Below are positions 59,980 through 64,000 of a stretch of 64,000 bases of DNA, one piece after another (the first letter of the stretch is position 1; every line of letters begins with the position of its first letter). This DNA comes from Mikania micrantha (Eukaryota > Streptophyta > Magnoliopsida > Asterales > Asteraceae). Below the pieces are notes generated by a model. It was not told the DNA's origin. It saw only the letters and a list, made by a program, of their open reading frames with translations, and did no database searches. The DNA lies in contig CM018685.1 of the NCBI GenBank assembly GCA_009363875.1, positions 61,241,648 through 61,305,647 on the forward strand. The letters are read 5' to 3'. A program made the translations under genes and the position numbers.

Positions 59980-60609
59980 GGGGCCTGTTAGGGAGACGCC
60001 CAGGTGGATAACTGGACACCCGTCAATACGACCCGTATTGGGCTTTACGGGTCGTATTGAAAATAATATTCTGACAAAAACTGACACGTCAAATCATAGG
60101 TCTGACGCAGGTCTGACACACCCATACGGCCCGTATGTCACAATACGGCCCGTATACATCTAAATCTCTCTCTTCTCCCTCTCTAAATGAGTATATGTAT
60201 GTATATATATATATATGAATCTCTCTTCTCTCTCTCTAAAAGTGTATGTATATGTATATATATTTGAATCTCTTTGTTTCTCTCTCTAAAAGGATTTTTA
60301 TCTCTCTAAAAGCGTAATCTGTATCTTTCTCTCTCCTTTGGTCTAAAAGCAATCTTTCTCTCTCTACTCAATCGGTAGACTCGCCAAAGACAGGGAAGGG
60401 GGGTCTCAAGGTTGACCAAATCAGGGCATTTTTGTAAAAGAAAACCTGCAACATGGGAAGTTGTGCCTTGTAATTGATGAAGAGAGAGAGTAAAATCTGA
60501 CAGAATATGACAAAAGCTGACACCTATACGGCCCGTATTGGTGTATACGGCCCGTATAGAAGTAGGGGGTGTCGACTTATCCTTAGGGGGTGTCCAAATA
60601 ACCTGCCCC
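59980..60609. mobile_element. MITE with paired ATACGGCCCGTAT palindromes, TSD TTTTTTAG
   Basis: Ends GGGGCCTGTTA and TAACCTGCCCC are inverted with two mismatches. The duplication TTTTTTAG lies at 59972-59979 and 60610-60617. The 13-bp palindrome ATACGGCCCGTAT occurs at 60124, 60143, 60526 and 60545, in two pairs each spaced 19 bases. Diverged forms lie at 60026 and 60046. No coding sequence. An 8-bp TSD suggests hAT, but the class is not certain. Confidence 0.75.
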
Positions 60610-60617
60610 TTTTTTAG

Positions 60618-61782
60618 TTTGAATGAAATCCAATTTTTATTTAATTATATTTTGTTTATTTTAACAATTTCATTTTTAATTTTAAGTATTAACAATTAAT
60701 AATTTTAAATATTTTTGAAAATTAACAATTTACAATTAAGATATTTTTAAAATATAAAATCTTAACTGATCTTGATATTAATAACCAAATCTTTTAGTTT
60801 TTCCCGTCATTAAAACACAGATTTTGCTGATCTTGATTCTTTAAAAACAAATTTTGGGGGTCTTTCCACATTCTACAAATCTTTTTCAAATGTCGATCAT
60901 CTCCAACCCTGGTTTTCAGGCGAACCACATTCAAGTATTCTTCTACCTCACCGAACCGATTTGTATATAGCACGAACCTGGTTTGTTTCTTATCCAACCC
61001 ATTTCAAGACATGCAAACTCGACGCAATCTTCAGCTCTAGCATTCTTCGAAAAGAAAACAATCAAGAAAATTGTCTGACGGTGAGGTTTTATGCCAATTT
61101 TAATCTAACCCTTCGTTATTTTGGGTTTCCTTTCCCAAATTGGGTCTCTGTTTTTTTATTATTGCTGAGATTCTGCGATAATATTCGATAATTTCAAAAT
61201 TGTTAATATTTGTTTTGGTACCAAGATGATGATGCTATCGACTGTTCTTTTTTATTAGGGTTTTGGATTTATTGAACTTGGATGAATTTGCTGTGTATAA
61301 TTACTGTGTGAATTTTTTTGGAAAGACAGTGAGTGTATTACGTTCGTTTTTTATTGATAGTTTTTATAACCTGTTCTTGTTTGAACCAATTAATTTTGGG
61401 CTGCTACACTTTTTGTTGAATAGTATTTGTCACTCTGTGTCAGAACAACAGATGATGTTTGAAACATCTATAAATCAAACGACCTACAAAACAAGAACTT
61501 ATTTGTGTAAAATTTCCAACATAAATGCTTTTTTAGATGTAAACCAATGAATATGTATCAGTGTTTGGCAAATGCATGATTTTACTTGGCTATTTTCAAG
61601 AATGATAATTGTTTTGACTTTTGAATCTTATTTGTGTAAAATCTTCAACATAAATGCTTTTTAAGATAGAAATTAATGAATATGTATTAGTGTTTGGCAA
61701 ATGCATGATTTTTCCAAGTTATTTTTAAGAAGAATAACTGTTTTGACTTTTGAATCTTGATAAAGTTTTAGTACAACTGCAT
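60618..61782. other. Intergenic before GET3-like pseudogene
   Basis: No coding exon is recognised. In particular, no P-loop (GKGGVGKT-like) exon of the ArsA/GET3 family was found here. Near 61495-61760 a segment of about 120 bases (TTTGGCAAATGCATGATTTT core) is repeated twice. Confidence 0.4.
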
Positions 61783-61844
61783 CTCTACATAACATGTTTT
61801 ACATTTAGTATTTATAATGTTGTAATATAAATTTTGTAAAACGA

Positions 61845-62065
61845 TCAATATGGATCCAATTACAATAGAAAGGCATGTAAGCGAGCAACAAGCTGCGCCG
61901 CCACCCCCTTTTGAATGGCAAATCCGATCCTACTGAAAACAAAGTTAGCGTTCTTCGGTGTCGATGAATTACTGTGCACGACCTGCTGAACTCTCTTCAG
62001 AAATGTAGCAGCATCGGGGGCAAGAGACCCAAAAGTATCGAACGCATTGAAAGTCTCATTTTGCT
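61845..62065 (-). other. Inserted segment with minus-strand ORF fragment
   Basis: Present in the first GET3-like copy but missing from the second (compare 63385-63420). The minus strand reads NAFDTFGSLAPDA, then VFSRIGFAIQKGVAAQLVARL. This looks like conserved protein sequence, probably a repeat-borne or captured plant ORF, but I cannot name it. The frame 61860-62138 runs past the insert into pseudogene DNA, so it has no true start. Confidence 0.45.
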
Positions 62066-62080
62066 CGTGTCTTTGTTTAT

Positions 62081-62952
62081 GATATGAGTGGTGGGACTCT
62101 TGTACCTTTTGAAGGACCTCTTGCTCCTCTTTTTGCATTGGAGGTTAGTATGATAAATAATTTGTTTAATGCCTTTTGTGGTTTTCTCTAATAAATATTC
62201 ATCATGATTGTTGTATTTTTGTTTTAATTATAAGGGCACACTCATGGCAGATTGGCAGATAAATATAGAGAAAGCAAGAAAAATGGTAGAATTGGATTAA
62301 AGGATCTCATGGATGGCATGAGTCTTGGAATGCTAGCTGATCGAGTAAAACACCTAATTTAAGTTATGTAATGTTCCTCCTTTGAAACTAGTTTTGGTGT
62401 TTCCAGGTTGTTGACCTTACTCTCTCTTTCTCTCTAGTATATATTTTTTTCTTTTATCTTTTTTTTTTGGGTGTATGTGGATTTTAAAACGGACTGGGAT
62501 AAACTTCCAATTCTATTAGTTTTTGTTTTTTCATATTTTAATTTGTGTTTAATGTATCAAGTATAATTAAGTAAAATATTACTTAAAAGTGATCCATATT
62601 GTTTAAATAAAAAATACAAGAGGTTTTTAAAACACTCGAGTATGCTCCGTGTGACTTTTAAAACATTATATTTGTTTCCTTTTTAGCTGTTTTTTTATCT
62701 TTGAACTAGATGATGTTTTGCTTGAGAAATATAGCCATGTTGGCCCACTTCACATAAATAAGCTAGTATTTACATCTCTAGGTAGTCTCTTTTGTAATGC
62801 TATTTTTGGCTTAGTTCTTCAAACTATTTGACCATTTGTGTGTTTGTGATGTTGCCTGACCATTGATTAATGAGGTTAGGAGAGCTGAAGCTAGGGGAGT
62901 TATTGGACACTCCTGCTCCTGGTTTAGATGAAGCTATTGGCCTATTGTAATA
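62081..62952 (+). pseudogene. GET3/ArsA-type ATPase pseudogene, first copy
   Basis: Exon-like pieces in the right order: SGGTLVPFEGPLAPLFALE (62084-62143), donor GT, INIEKAR then LKDLMDGMSLGMLAD (62259-62346, with a deletion and frame break), and LGELKLGELLDTPAPGLDEAI (62876-62941). These match consecutive parts of plastid-type GET3 (GET3B), an ATPase of tail-anchored or membrane protein targeting. Splice sites around 62347 and 62875 are decayed, and the P-loop exon and C-terminus are missing. It is non-functional. Confidence 0.75.
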
Positions 62953-63089
62953 TCTAAGATAATAATTAATATTTAGGTATATAAAGTTCCTATTTAAAAG
63001 AAATACAAATTTTGGCTTAAGTTTTTAATTATATTATTGTAATTTCCTTATCATTCTCATAACTCATTTATCATTTTTAAGGTAATGTC

Positions 63090-63725
63090 TTTTAGCGAGT
63101 CATCTAGGTTTTGCGGTTCTCTTACTAATGAAAATGTTGCTGTCGCAAGGCTTCTTGTCAATCAAATTCTTCATGTGCTTCTGAGGGAAAATTTCGTGCT
63201 ATGAAAAGGAAGGTATTGATTCTCCTGTATGTTATTTTCTCATTGAGTGACTTCTAACCCTTTTGTCGTATTCCCATTTTTTGTTAAGTTTCTATCTGAC
63301 CCATGTGAGATAAAAGACATCCTGACTCAACCCATTCATGATGAATAGAAACTGCCATCTCTATATAACATGTTTTTCACATGTAGTGCTTTTTTGAAAG
63401 TCACATATTGTCCGTCTTTGTTTAAGGATGTGACTGGTGGGACACTTGTACATGTTGAAGGACCTTTTGCTCCTGTTTTTGCATCGGAGGTTTGTATGAT
63501 AAATAATATGTTTAATGTTTTTTGTTATTTTCTCAAATAAATATTCGTCTTGATTGTTGCATTTTTGTTTTAATGATAAGGGCACACCCATGGCAAATAA
63601 ATCCAGAGAAAGCAAGGGAAGAGTTCTGTGATGTAAGCAAGAAAAATGGTGGAACTGGAGTAAAGGATTTCTGGGATGGCATGGGTCTTGGAATGCTAGC
63701 TAATCGAGTAAAACACCTAATTTAA
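63090..63725 (+). pseudogene. GET3/ArsA-type ATPase pseudogene, further pieces and second copy
   Basis: A piece at 63090-63213 reads NENVAVARLLVNQIL then, after a frame break, KFRAMKRK. It corresponds to the C-terminal VKRLIVNQIL and CAMKRKDQ region of GET3. Then a second copy of the middle exons follows: DVTGGTLVHVEGPFAPVFASE (63427-63489), an intron, and INPEKAREEF, NGGTGVKDFWDGMGLGMLA (63597-63725). The second copy keeps the frame better than the first. Both end in the same ARVKHLI-like read-through into a damaged donor site, so the damage predates the duplication. The right flank (63726-64000) matches 62362-62660. Confidence 0.75.
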
Positions 63726-64000
63726 GTTGTGTTGTTCCTCCTTTGAAACTAGTTTTGGTGTTTATAGGTTGTTGACCTTACTCTCTTTCTCTTTCTAGTA
63801 TATTTTTTTTGGGTGTAAAAAACGGACCGGGTTAACCTTCCAATTTTATTTGTTTTTGTGTCGTAATTCAATTGAGTTTGATGTATCAAGTATAATAAAG
63901 TAAAGTATTACTAAAAAGTGATCCATATTTTTTTAATAAAAAATATAGGAGGTTTTTATAACACTCAAGTATGCTCCGCGTGGCTTTTAAACCATTATAT

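Noticed and set aside
1..64000. CRISPR array or bacterial-type operon
   Set aside because: There are no regularly spaced identical repeats with unique spacers, and genes have spliceosomal introns.

Overview
This is nuclear DNA of a flowering plant. Genes are split by GT-AG introns, the background is AT-rich, and most of the window is layered transposable elements. The protein set (LRR subfamily XII receptor kinases, an AMP1-type carboxypeptidase, a plant universal stress protein) fits a eudicot. The very long Ty3 LTRs and the repeat style suggest Asteraceae, but that is only an impression. Four genes look intact: two tandem LRR receptor kinases (19272-23004 and 27279-30730), an AMP1/glutamate carboxypeptidase II gene with ten exons (48096-51463), and a universal stress protein gene with four exons (55560-57153). 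A broken, duplicated piece of a plastid-type GET3/ArsA ATPase gene lies at the right end.

Layout. 1-9.4 kb: a decayed Ty1/copia reverse-transcriptase remnant, then Ty3 LTR material. This includes one LTR of about 5.8 kb attached to a truncated integrase/chromodomain ORF on the minus strand. 9.4-17 kb: a repeat shared with other parts of the window, a hAT MITE, a Helitron sitting between long inverted arms, and a copia-type LTR region. A 2776-bp solo LTR with a perfect 5-bp target-site duplication (TSD) is nested in the last of these. 17-31 kb: a direct segmental duplication of 6-7 kb carrying the two receptor kinases. 31.8-39.3 kb: a complete hAT transposon with an 8-bp TSD. Its transposase gene is frameshifted and split by a 3.85-kb RTE-type LINE (16-bp TSD), and its 3' part holds telomere-like inverted repeats with a SINE inside. 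39.6-47.9 kb: a second copy of the copia-remnant repeat loaded with hAT MITEs, then AT-rich DNA with several SINEs. 48-57.2 kb: the AMP1-like and USP genes separated by MITEs. 57.2-64 kb: a 130-bp tandem repeat interrupted by a MITE, two elements embedded in TA microsatellites, a MITE with paired palindromes, and the GET3-like pseudogene.

The genes are not an operon or pathway. The receptor kinases are probably plasma-membrane immune receptors, AMP1 is an ER-membrane regulator of shoot meristem growth, and the USP is an ATP-binding stress protein with ACGT-core motifs upstream. Many insertions can be placed precisely because their TSDs survive, so the order of insertion can be read. No clearly new biochemical system was found. 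The best candidates for something undescribed are the TA-microsatellite-associated element family, the palindrome-bearing MITE, and the shared 3' tail that links the SINEs to a LINE fragment.
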